Source: Hyphomicrobiales bacterium (lineage in GTDB: Bacteria; Pseudomonadota; Alphaproteobacteria; Rhizobiales; Xanthobacteraceae). Taken from it: a DNA stretch of 64,000 nt. Shown piece after piece: positions 44,664 to 54,149 of the stretch; within the stretch, counting starts at the first letter, position 1, and each line of letters begins with the position of its first letter. The position numbers were made by a program, and so were the translations under genes. The stretch is from NCBI GenBank assembly GCA_017305665.1, contig JAFKKH010000018.1, positions 62,001 to 126,000 of the forward strand, given 5' to 3'. The notes below the pieces were generated by a model. That model saw only the letters and a list, made by a program, of their open reading frames with translations. It was not told the DNA's origin and searched no databases.

Positions 44664-45713
44664 TTACTCGGCCGCCTGCAGCGCGACCGCGCGCTTCTTG
44701 GGTGCGATCCAGAACGCGTCGGGACGTTCGAACAGGAAGCCCAGCCGCGTCCCGCGGGTCGCCCACCAGATCGCGATCGAGCCGACCACGCCCACCGCGG
44801 TGACGATTACCGACACCGTGCCGATGTCGCTGATCACGCCGGTTTTCAGCAGCAGCGTCCGCGTCGTCGCCATCGGCAGGAAGAACGCGAGGTAGATCAC
44901 GATGGAATGCTCGCCGAAGTAGCGCAGGAAATCGAGCCACTGCATCTTCGCCAGCAGCGTTCCGATGGTGATGATCGCGCAGGCGCCGGCGAGGCCGAGC
45001 GCAAGCGAGATCACGGGCCAGTCGCTGGCGCCGGTGTAGACCAGTCCGGCATCAGCGATCGCCCACAGCGCCAGGCCGGCCAGCGCCAGCACCGGGTAAG
45101 CGCGGGCGCGGTTCGACAGCGCGAACACGTAGTTCGCGAACAGGTAGCCGGAATAGATGTAGACGAAGCGGGCGGCGAACTCGTCGATCAGCGTCCAGCC
45201 GGTGGAGATATGCGCCATCTCGAGCAGAGCCGCGACACTCCAGATGATCCATGACGGGATGATCCGGCGGGTGGCTTTGATAACGACGAAGAATACCGGC
45301 AGCAGGTAGATGAACCAGAGCGTGCCGAACGGATCGATGAACGACATCAGGTAGAGGCGGGCGACGCCTGGCCATCCCATCTCGGCGGCAAAGGAGGGCG
45401 CCTTGAAGCCGAACTGGATCGTCACCCACAGCACGTAGAAATACGCAAAGTGCACAACCTTGCGGTCGAGATAGGTCCGCCAGTCGCGATTGATGACCAG
45501 CGGCAGGAACAGGCCGGAGATCAGGAAGAAGTCCGGCATCCGGAACGGCCGGGCGAACTCGACCACGAGATTCATGAATCCGGCCTGGTCGGCGGCCTTC
45601 TGCACCCCAAGCACCGAGTGCATCATCACCACCATGACGATGCAGATGCCCTTGGCATAGTCGACCCAGTCGACGCGTTCATTTTTTGGTGCGGCTGTGC
45701 CGTTTCCGGTCAT
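44664..45713 (-). CDS. Membrane acyltransferase, acyltransferase-3/OpgC-like
   Basis: 349 aa with about ten membrane segments. N-terminal RVDWVDYAKGICIVMVVMMH carries the Arg/Asp and His typical of acyltransferase-3 proteins. Further family segments are MPDFFLISGLFLPLV, FIDPFGTLWFIYLLPVFFVV and the C-terminal FGEHSIVIYLAFFLPMATTR. Likely transfers an acyl group to a periplasmic or surface glycan. Upstream of polA with 109 bp between them. Confidence 0.85.
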   Translation of the reverse strand: MTGNGTAAPKNERVDWVDYAKGICIVMVVMMHSVLGVQKAADQAGFMNLVVEFARPFRMPDFFLISGLFLPLVINRDWRTYLDRKVVHFAYFYVLWVTIQFGFKAPSFAAEMGWPGVARLYLMSFIDPFGTLWFIYLLPVFFVVIKATRRIIPSWIIWSVAALLEMAHISTGWTLIDEFAARFVYIYSGYLFANYVFALSNRARAYPVLALAGLALWAIADAGLVYTGASDWPVISLALGLAGACAIITIGTLLAKMQWLDFLRYFGEHSIVIYLAFFLPMATTRTLLLKTGVISDIGTVSVIVTAVGVVGSIAIWWATRGTRLGFLFERPDAFWIAPKKRAVALQAAE

Positions 45714-45904
45714 CGGTGTCTCTTTTCGGCGCGATCTGGCGCATTTACAGGAAGATCGGTTTCATTCTCCTTTCTCCAATCAAATAATGTGCCGGGTTTT
45801 CCAGGAATCACGACCGGCAGAGGGTGCGACTTTGCGTCGTAGGGTGGCTGCGCTATGAGGCAGGCCGGGTCGACCCTGTTAACCATGCCGCGACGGACCG
45901 TTCC

Positions 45905-48388
45905 TTGACCAAAACGTTTGCCACGCCGCTCCCCATCGATGCCGTGCTGGATGATCTTTCGCGCACGCTCGATGTGGGCAATACGGCGGTGCTGGTGGCG
46001 CCGCCCGGTGCCGGCAAGACGACACGGGTACCGCTGGCGCTGCTCGATGCGCCCTGGGCCGCGGGCAAGAAGATCATCGTGCTGGAGCCGCGGCGGATCG
46101 CGGCGCGTGCCAGCGCGGAGCGGATGGCGAAGACGCTCGGCGAGCGCGCCGGCGAAACGGTCGGTTATCGCGTGCGCTTCGGGTCGAAAGTCTCGCGCGC
46201 GACGCGGATCGAGGTTGTCACCGAGGGAATCTTCTCACGGCAGATTCTCGACGATCCCGAAATGACCGGCATTGCTGCCGTGCTGTTCGACGAATTTCAT
46301 GAGCGCTCGCTCGATGCCGACATGGGGCTCGCGCTGGCGCGCGATGCGCAGTCCGGCCTGCGGGAGGATTTGCGCATTCTCGTGATGTCCGCGACCATCG
46401 ACGGTGCACGGATTGCGAAACGCCTCGGCGATGCTCCGGTCATTGAAAGCGAGGGGCGCGCCTTTCCGATCGAGACGCGGTATCTCGGCCGCAAGCCGGA
46501 CGTGTTGTTGGAGCGGCAAATGGCCGATGCGATCGCAACGGCGCTGCGCGCTGATGCCGGATCGGTGCTGGCGTTCCTGCCGGGTGCCGCCGAAATCCGC
46601 CGCACCCAGAATTTTCTTGGCGAACGCGTCCACGATGCAAGTATCGAGATCGTGCCGCTGTTCGGCGCACTGGATGCCGGCGTGCAGGACCGCGCGATCG
46701 CGCCGGCGCCGAAAGGCCAGCGCAAGGTCGTGCTGGCGACCTCCATCGCCGAAACCTCGCTGACCATCGAGGGCGTGCGCATCGTGGTGGATTCCGGCAT
46801 GGCGCGGGTGCCGCGCTACGAGCCGGATATCGGGCTGACGCGGCTGGAGACGGTGCGCGCCTCGCGTGCTGCGGTTGACCAGCGCCGCGGCCGCGCCGGG
46901 CGCACCGAGCCGGGCGTGTGTTATCGGTTGTGGGACGAGCCGCAAACGGCCTCGCTGCCTGCCTACACACAGCCGGAAATCCTCAGCGCCGATTTGTCGA
47001 CGTTGGTGCTGGATCTCGCGCAATGGGGCGTCAGCGATCCCGGCGCGCTGACGTTTCTTGATTCCCCGCCTGCGCCGGCGCTGAATGAAGCGCGGAGCCT
47101 GCTGCGCGAACTCGGAGCTCTCGATGCCGATGGCCGGATCACCGACGAGGGCAAAAGTCTGCGCGCTTTGGCGCTGCCGCCGCGGCTTGCGCGCATGATC
47201 GTGGATTCGCAACGGCTCGGTGCAGGCCCGGAGGCCGCCGACATCGCGGCCGTTCTGACCGAGCGTGGGCTCGGCGGCGATAGCGTCGATCTCGATGTGC
47301 GACTCGACAACTTTCACCGTGACCGCTCGCCGCGCGCGGCCGGCGCGCGGCAGCTTGCAGAGCGGTGGGCATCGCAGGTCAACAGCCGCCCCTCACCAGC
47401 CTCGCCCGAGCGGGATGAGGCGCTTTCCACCGGCGGGATGCTCGCGCTCGCATTTCCCGATCGTGTGGCGCGCAATCGCGGCAACGGCTCGTTCGTGCTT
47501 GCCAACGGCCGTGGTGCATCGGTCGACCAGGCCTCCGCGTTGGCGCGGGTAGCCTATATCGCGGTCGCCGAACTCACCGGGACCGCCGCCAACGGCCGCA
47601 TCCTGCTGGCCGCGCCGATCGCGCAGGCGGACATCGAGGTGCGTTTCGCGGATCAGATCGTGACCGATGACGAGGTGACGTTCGACCGCGCGGCGATGGC
47701 GTTGCGGGCGCGGCGGCGGAAACGGCTGCATGCGATCACGCTTTCCGAAGCGCCGCTGGCGGTCGTGCCCACGATGGCGACCGCGCGCATCCTCGCCGAA
47801 GGCCTCAAGGTTGCGGGGCTCGATCGCCTGCCGTGGTCGAAGGCGCTCAAGCAGTGGCGCGATCGGGTGATGTTCCTGCGCGCGGCGGAGGGAAACGAGT
47901 GGCCCGATCTGTCCGATGCCGGACTAGCGGCCGATATCGAGACATGGCTGGTACCCGCGCTGTCGGACAAAGCGGCGCTGAAGGATTTGTCGGCGGGTGA
48001 TCTGTCGGAGGCGCTGATGGCGTTGCTGCCGTGGAATTTGCGCGCGCGGCTGGAGCGCGAGGCGCCGACGCATTTCGAGGCGCCGACCGGCACGATGCTG
48101 GCGATCGACTACGAAGCCGAGCAGGGACCGACCATCGCTGTGCGGTTGCAGGAATTGTTCGGCTTGACGGCGCATCCCTCGATTGCGCAGGGCAGAGTGC
48201 CGCTGGTGCTGGAATTGCTGTCGCCGGCGCATCGCCCGGTACAAGTCACGCGCGATCTGCCGGGGTTCTGGCGCGGCAGTTACGCGGCGGTGCGCGCCGA
48301 TTTGCGCGGGCGTTATCCCCGGCACCCCTGGCCGGACGATCCGGCGAATGCTCCGCCGACGCGGCGGGTCAAACCGCGCGGGACCTGA
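45905..48388 (+). CDS. hrpB: ATP-dependent RNA helicase HrpB (DEAH family)
   Basis: About 827 aa taking TTG 45905 as start, which places the conserved PLPIDAVLDDLSRTL at residue 8; the frame is open to 45824 (GTG). Helicase motifs: VAPPGAGKTTRVPLALL (I), LEPRRIAARASAERM (Ia), LFDEFHERSLDAD (DEFH, II), VMSATIDGARI (III), ATSIAETSLTIEGV (V), QRRGRAGRTEPGVCYRLW (VI). An HrpB-type C-terminal domain ends the protein. Biological role poorly known in the family. Confidence 0.93.
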   Translation: MTKTFATPLPIDAVLDDLSRTLDVGNTAVLVAPPGAGKTTRVPLALLDAPWAAGKKIIVLEPRRIAARASAERMAKTLGERAGETVGYRVRFGSKVSRATRIEVVTEGIFSRQILDDPEMTGIAAVLFDEFHERSLDADMGLALARDAQSGLREDLRILVMSATIDGARIAKRLGDAPVIESEGRAFPIETRYLGRKPDVLLERQMADAIATALRADAGSVLAFLPGAAEIRRTQNFLGERVHDASIEIVPLFGALDAGVQDRAIAPAPKGQRKVVLATSIAETSLTIEGVRIVVDSGMARVPRYEPDIGLTRLETVRASRAAVDQRRGRAGRTEPGVCYRLWDEPQTASLPAYTQPEILSADLSTLVLDLAQWGVSDPGALTFLDSPPAPALNEARSLLRELGALDADGRITDEGKSLRALALPPRLARMIVDSQRLGAGPEAADIAAVLTERGLGGDSVDLDVRLDNFHRDRSPRAAGARQLAERWASQVNSRPSPASPERDEALSTGGMLALAFPDRVARNRGNGSFVLANGRGASVDQASALARVAYIAVAELTGTAANGRILLAAPIAQADIEVRFADQIVTDDEVTFDRAAMALRARRRKRLHAITLSEAPLAVVPTMATARILAEGLKVAGLDRLPWSKALKQWRDRVMFLRAAEGNEWPDLSDAGLAADIETWLVPALSDKAALKDLSAGDLSEALMALLPWNLRARLEREAPTHFEAPTGTMLAIDYEAEQGPTIAVRLQELFGLTAHPSIAQGRVPLVLELLSPAHRPVQVTRDLPGFWRGSYAAVRADLRGRYPRHPWPDDPANAPPTRRVKPRGT

Positions 48389-48640
48389 CGAGGCCACGTT
48401 CATTTTGGGTACAGTGGCCGCTGGCTCGCGAACACGACGCGGTCAAGGCTTCGCGCTGACCACGGAGAATGGCCGTTAGCTATTGGGATTGCCGTCTCAT
48501 CGCCGCCAATGAGGCGCTGCGTTAACGCTTCGCTCATCCTTTTCGCGAAAATAGCAGGCGTCGTGACGTCGCTCATCGCGGTGGCCGGCACCTGTGGTGG
48601 GATCGCGGCCGTTGCCGTGGTCTGTCAGTGAGTATGCGTG

Positions 48641-49165
48641 ATGCGTAATCTGATGGTCTTTGCCGCGCTTCTGATTGGAACCGGCACCTACATGGCGCAA
48701 ATGGCCGACAAGATGTCCGCGACCGCGGCGGCCAGGGCCTCCACGCCCACTCAGTCGTCGGCATTCGAAGCGATGCAGGACAACACACAGGCAGGACGCC
48801 GTCTCAGCATCGGGCGTGACGGACGCGGTCATTTCCGGATCGATGGCAGGATCGACGGGCAGCGTATCGGCTTCATGGTCGATACCGGCGCGTCGGTGAT
48901 CGCGCTCAACGAAACGTCCGCGGCGCGGATCGGCGTGCGTCCGACGCCGAGCGACTACACCGCGCTGGTGACGACGGCCAACGGCAAGATCAAGGCGGCA
49001 CGCATGCAGCTCGCCATGGTCGACGTCGGCGGACTTGTCGCGCGTGATGTCGATGCCATGGTGCTGCCCGACGAGGCGTTATCCGAAAACCTGCTCGGCC
49101 TGTCCTTCCTGTCCAAACTGAAGCGGTTCGAATACGCCAACGGCCAGATGGTGCTGGAACAATAA
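48641..49165 (+). CDS. Retropepsin-like (clan AA) aspartic protease, TIGR02281-type
   Basis: 174 aa from ATG 48641. A membrane anchor or signal stretch at residues ~4-22 (LMVFAALLIGTGTYMAQMA), then a Ser/Thr-rich linker and a pepsin-like half domain with the catalytic motif FMVDTGASVIALN near residue 83, AMVLPDEALSENLLGLSFLS and a final FEYANGQMVLEQ. Single-domain enzymes of this kind should act as dimers in the periplasm. The preceding gap 48389-48640 shows nothing I can name. Confidence 0.85.
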   Translation: MRNLMVFAALLIGTGTYMAQMADKMSATAAARASTPTQSSAFEAMQDNTQAGRRLSIGRDGRGHFRIDGRIDGQRIGFMVDTGASVIALNETSAARIGVRPTPSDYTALVTTANGKIKAARMQLAMVDVGGLVARDVDAMVLPDEALSENLLGLSFLSKLKRFEYANGQMVLEQ

Positions 49166-49264
49166 TCCGGCGTCATCGTTAGCCAAGGTTGCGCGGCCCA
49201 TTGAGCGTCCATGGGCTGCGCCGCCACTTCGAATTATGCCTTAATTGTCACCCACAGACCGGCT

Positions 49265-49285
49265 CTAGTGGTTCTGAACCACTAG
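49265..49285. repeat. Palindrome B1 (21 bp)
   Basis: CTAGTGGTTC-T-GAACCACTAG, a perfect inverted repeat. Followed after exactly 12 nt by palindrome B2, the same layout as elements A1/A2 near 13.5 kb. It may be an internally deleted version of a longer arm pair. Confidence 0.85.
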
Positions 49286-49297
49286 TAATATGTGTTG

Positions 49298-49375
49298 CTA
49301 GTGGAGCCATGGATTTGGCATTCGCTATTCCTCCGCTTCAGGTTCGCGAAGCGAATGCCAAATCTGCTCCACAAG
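49298..49375. repeat. Palindrome B2 (78 bp imperfect inverted repeat)
   Basis: Left arm 49298-49326 (CTAGTGGAGC...TTTGGCATTCGCT), right arm 49350-49375 (AGCGAATGCCAAA...GCTCCACAAG), differing by one mismatch and a 3-nt indel, with a 23-nt loop. The frame of the downstream gene stays open through it, but the true start is after it. The rest of 49166-49449 shows no gene. Confidence 0.85.
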
Positions 49376-49449
49376 CCTTTCCAGCGGCTGTGCCGTTCGC
49401 TATGGCTGCGGTGTCATTGTCGCGAAAACTCTTTCCAGAGGTTGCCCGC

Positions 49450-50949
49450 ATGTTTCCGAAGCCGAAGCCTGTTCTTGTGCCGAACACCTACGCCTATGAA
49501 TCCGAGCCGATGGTGAAGGCGACCGGCTTCCGCGAATACGATGCGCGCTGGCTGTTCGGCAAGGAAATCAACCTGATGGGCATTCAGGCGCTGGGCATGG
49601 GGCTCGGCACGCTGATTGCCGAACTCGGGCAGAAGCAGGAGATCGTGACCGGTCACGACTTCCGCGGCTATTCGTCGTCGATCAAGTATGCGCTGATCTC
49701 GGGGCTTCTGGCCTCCGGCTGCAAGGTTCACGACATCGGGTTGTGCATGACGCCGATGGCGTATTTCGCGCAGTTCGATCTCGATGTGCCCTGCGTCGCC
49801 ATGGTGACCGCCTCGCATAACGACAACGGCTGGACCGGCGTGAAGATGGGCGCCAACCGTCCGCTGACCTTCGGTCCCGACGAGATGACGCGGCTGAAGG
49901 AGATCGTGCTCGATGCAGCCTTCACCAACAAAGTGGGCGGCTCCTATCAATTCCACGAGAATTTTCCGGCGCGCTACATCGCCGATCTCACAAAGCGGCC
50001 GAAGCTCAAGCGCAAGCTCAAGGCGGTCGTCGCCTGCGGCAACGGCACCGCCGGTGCGTTCGCGCCGAAGGTGATGGAAGCGATCGGGTGCGAGGTGATT
50101 CCGCTCGACACCGAACTCGATCATACCTTCCCGAAATACAATCCGAATCCGGAAGACATGGAGATGCTGCACGCGATCCGCGATGCGGTGCTCGAACACA
50201 AGGCCGATGTCGGTCTCGGCTTCGACGGCGACGGCGATCGTTGCGGCGTGGTCGACAACACCGGCGAGGAGATTTTCGCCGACAAGGTCGGCGTGATGAT
50301 CGCGCGCGACATGTCGGCGATCCACAAGAACGCGCAGTTCGTGGTCGATGTGAAGTCGACCGGGCTGTTTGTCACCGATCCGGTTCTGCAGAAGCAGGGC
50401 GTCAAAACCAGCTACTGGAAGACCGGGCATTCCTACATGAAGCGGCGTACCAACGAGGTCGGCGCGCTGGCGGGCTTCGAGAAGTCCGGTCACTTCTTCT
50501 TCAATGCACCGCTCGGCCGCGGCTATGACGACGGCCTGATCTCCGCGATCGCGGTGTGCGAAATGCTCGACCGCGCGCCGGGCAAATCGATGGCCGATCT
50601 GAAGAATGCGCTGCCGAAGACCTGGTCGTCGCCGACCATGTCGCCGCATTGCGCCGATGAAACCAAGTACGGCATCGTCGACAAGGTCGTGAAGCACTTT
50701 GAAGCCGCGAAAGCCAGGGGCGAGAAGGTCGCGGGGCAGGCGATCCGCGATCTCGTCACCGTCAACGGCGTCCGCGTGACGGTCGAGGACGGCAGTTGGG
50801 GACTGGTGCGGGCATCCTCGAACAAGCCGGAGCTTGTGGTCGTGGTCGAAAGCCCGGTCTCTGAACAGCGCATGCGCGACATGTTCGAGGCGATGGACAG
50901 CGTGTTACGCACCCATCCCGAGGTCGGCGAATACAATCAGAAGATTTGA
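49450..50949 (+). CDS. Phosphomannomutase/phosphoglucomutase
   Basis: 499 aa from ATG 49450, with agagg upstream; the frame is open to 49189 but that stretch is the palindromic repeat. Alpha-D-phosphohexomutase domains in order: GYSSSIKYAL, the phosphoserine loop TASHNDNGWTGVKMG near residue 118 (TASHN), the metal loop GFDGDGDRCGVVD near 258, the sugar-specificity loop FEKSGHFFFN, and the C-terminal phosphate-binding VRASSNKPELVVVVE. Interconverts hexose 1- and 6-phosphates for surface-sugar synthesis. Confidence 0.94.
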   Translation: MFPKPKPVLVPNTYAYESEPMVKATGFREYDARWLFGKEINLMGIQALGMGLGTLIAELGQKQEIVTGHDFRGYSSSIKYALISGLLASGCKVHDIGLCMTPMAYFAQFDLDVPCVAMVTASHNDNGWTGVKMGANRPLTFGPDEMTRLKEIVLDAAFTNKVGGSYQFHENFPARYIADLTKRPKLKRKLKAVVACGNGTAGAFAPKVMEAIGCEVIPLDTELDHTFPKYNPNPEDMEMLHAIRDAVLEHKADVGLGFDGDGDRCGVVDNTGEEIFADKVGVMIARDMSAIHKNAQFVVDVKSTGLFVTDPVLQKQGVKTSYWKTGHSYMKRRTNEVGALAGFEKSGHFFFNAPLGRGYDDGLISAIAVCEMLDRAPGKSMADLKNALPKTWSSPTMSPHCADETKYGIVDKVVKHFEAAKARGEKVAGQAIRDLVTVNGVRVTVEDGSWGLVRASSNKPELVVVVESPVSEQRMRDMFEAMDSVLRTHPEVGEYNQKI

Positions 50950-50957
50950 CGACGATT

Positions 50958-51028
50958 GTCATCGCCGGACTTGATCCGGCAATCCATCGCCCGGAATGAT
51001 GGATGCGCGGGTCGAGCCCGCGTATGAC
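50958..51028. repeat. REP-like element with three stem-loops after the phosphohexomutase gene
   Basis: Closing arms gtcat / atgac (50958-50962, 51024-51028). Inside are three hairpins: gccgga-N5-tccggc (50964-50980), atccatc-N9-gatggat (50982-51004) and cgcggg-N5-cccgcg (51006-51022). I recall this wording of hairpins as common between genes in Bradyrhizobiaceae. It sits between convergent genes and could act as a terminator. Confidence 0.75.
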
Positions 51029-51041
51029 GATTGAGCTTGCG

Positions 51042-51554
51042 CTACGCCGCGCTTGCCGCCGGCACCGGCAGCGCCGTCACTGACTTGATCTTCTCCATCG
51101 CGAACCGCGAGGTGACGTTCTTCAGCGGCACGGCGCTGATCAATTTCTTGTAGAAGATATCGTAGCTCTGCATGTCGGCGACCACGACGCGCAACATGTA
51201 ATCGACGTCGCCGGCCATGCGATAGAATTCCATCACTTCGGGCATCGCGCTGACCGCATCCGCGAATTTCTTCAGCCATGCGTCGGAATGGTCGCCGCTT
51301 TCCACCGAGACGAACACGGAGATGCCGAGTCCGATCTTGTTCTGATCGACCAGCGCCACCCGGCGCAGGATGATGCCGTCAGCTTCGAGCCGCTGGATAC
51401 GTTTCCAGCAGGGGGTCGAGGACAATCCGACCCGGTCACCGATTTCGGCCACGGACAGGGAGGCGTCGTCCTGCAGCACGGTCAGGATCTTGCGGTCGAT
51501 GGCATCGAGGCGGCGGCTGGCAGGCTCGGCGGCCTGAACGGCAATATCGGTCAT
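51042..51554 (-). CDS. Lrp/AsnC family transcriptional regulator
   Basis: 170 aa. N-terminal helix-turn-helix (LDAIDRKILTVLQDDASLSV, GDRVGLSSTPCWKRIQRLEADG) and a C-terminal ligand-binding RAM domain (VFVSVESGDHSDAWLKKF, DVDYMLRVVVADMQSYD). The effector is probably an amino acid. No obvious target gene adjacent; the intergenic region upstream is AT-rich (about 51555-51615) and may carry its own operator. Confidence 0.92.
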   Translation of the reverse strand: MTDIAVQAAEPASRRLDAIDRKILTVLQDDASLSVAEIGDRVGLSSTPCWKRIQRLEADGIILRRVALVDQNKIGLGISVFVSVESGDHSDAWLKKFADAVSAMPEVMEFYRMAGDVDYMLRVVVADMQSYDIFYKKLISAVPLKNVTSRFAMEKIKSVTALPVPAASAA

Positions 51555-51636
51555 GGCGAGAACATTGTTCCAAATTTAAGGTCAATAGACCTCATATAGA
51601 GAAAAATATTCCAATGCAAGGCAGATGTTGGCCCCA

Positions 51637-52581
51637 TTACGCCGGGCTGGACGCCGACTGCGCCAAAAGTGCTTCCACTTCAGGACGTTGCGGGGCGGCG
51701 AAGGCACCACCGAACCGGGTACATTTCAGCGCTGCGGTGGCGGAAGCGAACCGCAGGGCGTCGGGAATGCTCTGCTGCTCGGTGACGGCAAGGGCGAAGG
51801 CGCCATGGAACACGTCCCCGGCGCCCAGCGTGTCCACGGTGTGCACCGGGAAGGCCGGGGTTTCTTGCAAGGCGCCGTTGGGGTCGAGCCAGATCGTACC
51901 TTGCGGGCCGCGCGTGCCGGCGAGGAACGACGAGGTCACCTTCGCGAGCTTATGCAGCGCTGCGGCGTCGTCGGCCACATCGGCGGTGGCCTGAAGCGCT
52001 TCGCTCGAAAAGATCAGATGCGATGAGGCGGTCAACAGGCCTTCCCGCATCGACATGACATGATCGACGTCGACGATCACCGGAATGCCGCGCCGGCGCG
52101 CTTCGGCGCAAAGCTCGGTGCAGAATTCCGCGCAGCGATTCTCGGTGAGGATCGCGTCACAGTCGTCGAGCAATCGGTTCGTATCGGGCAGGTGCACCTT
52201 CCACAGGCGGGGATCGCGGAATGTGATGATGGTGCGCTCGCCGCTGGGATCGATCATGATCGCGGAGATCGGCGTCACCAGTCCCGGCATGTGCACGATG
52301 TCCTGGGTCACGATACCGAGCTTCGCCATGTCGTCGAAGATGTAGCGGCTGGAAGTTTCGCTGGCATCGCCCATCGGCCCGCAGATCGTCGCGCGGCCGC
52401 CGAGCTTGGCAATGGCGATCGCTGAATTGAGCGCGTTGCCGCCGGCGATTTCCTGGAAACGTTCGGCGCCGACCTTGAAGCCGCGCGCCGGCAGGCCCCG
52501 CACCTGAAACGTCAGGTCGCGCACCGGCATGCCGATACAGAGTATGCGCGGTGCTCGCGAGGTCGCTTTGGCAGCGGTCAT
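51637..52581 (-). CDS. PfkB-family carbohydrate kinase
   Basis: 314 aa. Family signatures GGNALNSAIAIAKLGGRATICG near residue 48 and the catalytic TLGAGDVFHGAFALAV near 252 (the Asp is the general base). Early ICIGMPVRDLTFQVRGLP. Ribokinase-like; the sugar or nucleoside substrate is not readable from sequence. Upstream of the Lrp gene on the same strand but 82 bp apart, so linkage is uncertain. Confidence 0.88.
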   Translation of the reverse strand: MTAAKATSRAPRILCIGMPVRDLTFQVRGLPARGFKVGAERFQEIAGGNALNSAIAIAKLGGRATICGPMGDASETSSRYIFDDMAKLGIVTQDIVHMPGLVTPISAIMIDPSGERTIITFRDPRLWKVHLPDTNRLLDDCDAILTENRCAEFCTELCAEARRRGIPVIVDVDHVMSMREGLLTASSHLIFSSEALQATADVADDAAALHKLAKVTSSFLAGTRGPQGTIWLDPNGALQETPAFPVHTVDTLGAGDVFHGAFALAVTEQQSIPDALRFASATAALKCTRFGGAFAAPQRPEVEALLAQSASSPA

Positions 52582-52646
52582 GCGTCATCCTTTTTTCGCG
52601 GAAGGGTCTGCCCAGTCGTCAACAGCGCAACTGCGCAGCGGTTCCG

Positions 52647-53597
52647 CTATCCGGCCGCTGCCAGATCTCCGCGGAGCCATTGTCCGAGCAGATGATGTGC
52701 AATGGCAAAGGGATGCGGGCCGGTCATGCCGTCCGGGTGCTCGCGGTTGATCATCTGCAGGGCTTCCGCGCGGTCGAACCAGCGCGCGTCCTCGAGCTCC
52801 GTGCGGTCGACGACGATATCGTCATTCAACGCGCGCGCGGTGCATCCGATCATCAGCGACGATGGATATGGCCACGGCTGGCTCATGTAATAGCCGACCT
52901 GATCGCAGCGGATGCCGGCTTCCTCGAACACCTCGCGCCGTACCGCGTCCTCGATGGTTTCCGCAGCCTCGACGAAGCCGGCGAGGCACGACCACATGCC
53001 GCGCGCGAAGCGGCTTTGCCGGCCGAGCAGGCACCTGTCGCCATGGGTCACCAGCATGATGACGACAGGATCGGTGCGGGGAAAATGCTCGGCCTTGCAT
53101 TCCGGGCAATCGCGCTTCCAGCCGCCCTGGCTCATGCGGGTGCGCGCGCCGCAGTTGGGGCAGAAGCCGTGGCGCTGATGCCAGCTCACCATCGATTTCG
53201 CGACAGCGATGGATGAGAGTTCTTTCGGCGGCACCAGGCCCTGCATGGCCATGCCGCGCAGTTCGGCAACCTCGACGTCGCTGCGTCCGGCAAGCTTTTC
53301 CGCTGCCGCTGCGCCGATGCCCATGCCGAACACGGCGGTGCCCTCACGCAAGCCGAGGAAGATGGTGCCGGCGTTCGCGCCCAGCGCAAGCGCCTCCTCG
53401 ATCGACAGCAGGGCGCGCATGCTGCCCGATTCGTTCTTCACCAGCAGCGAGTCGCGGAACACGACATAGGCGCGGGCGTCGCGATGGCTTTCGAGGGCAA
53501 AGAGCTTGGCATCATCGATGCGCAAATGCGCGGCACGATCGAGGACGTCGAACACGAAAGCCGGTCGGCCCAATGGAAAGTGATCTTTTGTTGTCAT
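52647..53597 (-). CDS. nudC: NADH pyrophosphatase NudC (deNADding Nudix hydrolase)
   Basis: 316 aa from ATG 53597; the open frame extends far upstream but only as antisense of the neighbouring genes. Four-cysteine zinc ribbon CPNCGARTRMSQGG...CPEC near residues 140-160, Nudix box in GX5EX7REVFEEAG form near 210-232, and the NudC-specific SQPWPYPSSLM. Hydrolyses NAD(H) and removes NAD caps from RNA in known members. Starts inside the HIT gene's stop (ATGA), so the two are coupled. Confidence 0.95.
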   Translation of the reverse strand: MTTKDHFPLGRPAFVFDVLDRAAHLRIDDAKLFALESHRDARAYVVFRDSLLVKNESGSMRALLSIEEALALGANAGTIFLGLREGTAVFGMGIGAAAAEKLAGRSDVEVAELRGMAMQGLVPPKELSSIAVAKSMVSWHQRHGFCPNCGARTRMSQGGWKRDCPECKAEHFPRTDPVVIMLVTHGDRCLLGRQSRFARGMWSCLAGFVEAAETIEDAVRREVFEEAGIRCDQVGYYMSQPWPYPSSLMIGCTARALNDDIVVDRTELEDARWFDRAEALQMINREHPDGMTGPHPFAIAHHLLGQWLRGDLAAAG

Positions 53598-54013
53598 GAA
53601 GCGGGCCCGAGTCGACGGCGAAGCGTGTCGCTGAATGTTTGAAGGGTTTTGGGATCGTAGTCCAGCGCGGGCGCCACGCCCCAGACGGGCCGCGGCCATG
53701 CCACGTCGCTCTTGCGGCGCGCGATGATGTGCACATGAAGCTGCGGCACCTGATTGCCGAGCGCGGCGACATTGAGCTTGTCGCAACCGGTGATGTCTCT
53801 GAGCGTCTCGGACACCTGACCGATCTCGGTCATCAGGCGCGCGCGATCGGCGGGGTTGAGGTCGACGATTTCGACCGCCTCGGCCTGCCGCGGGACCAGG
53901 ATCAGCCAGGGATAGTTGGCATCCTTGCTGAGCAGGAGTTGGCTGAGCGGCAGGTCGGTGACGGCGATGGTGTCCTTCGCGAGTTGTGGATGAAGCGACC
54001 AGGCTGTGGACAT
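53594..54013 (-). CDS. HIT family protein
   Basis: 139 aa from ATG 54013 (MSTAWSLHPQLAKDT); a GTG at 54028 would add five residues. Histidine-triad motif QLHVHIIARR near residue 90, with PWLILVPRQAEAVEIVDL upstream, as in nucleotide hydrolases of this family. Overlaps nudC by 4 nt; both act on nucleotides, so joint function is plausible. Confidence 0.9.
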   Translation of the reverse strand: MSTAWSLHPQLAKDTIAVTDLPLSQLLLSKDANYPWLILVPRQAEAVEIVDLNPADRARLMTEIGQVSETLRDITGCDKLNVAALGNQVPQLHVHIIARRKSDVAWPRPVWGVAPALDYDPKTLQTFSDTLRRRLGPAS

Positions 54014-54149
54014 CGATTTCGCGGACACTTGATGAGGATTGCCGGTCCAAACTGGCCCGGCGACCTGTTGAGGTCAATGGCCGGAACCGGAGTGCCGTTA
54101 CCCTTCGTGGCCGCTTGCTTTCCGCCCCTTTTGGCCCCAAATAGGGACC

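Noticed and set aside
49189-49449. N-terminal extension of the phosphohexomutase (87 codons)
   Set aside because: The stretch is the twin palindrome B; the family sequence and an SD site begin at 49450.
52581-52646. EcfG-like promoter GGAAC-N16-TGTT upstream of the PfkB kinase
   Set aside because: The -10 matches only three of four positions; in a GC-rich 64-kb window this could be chance.
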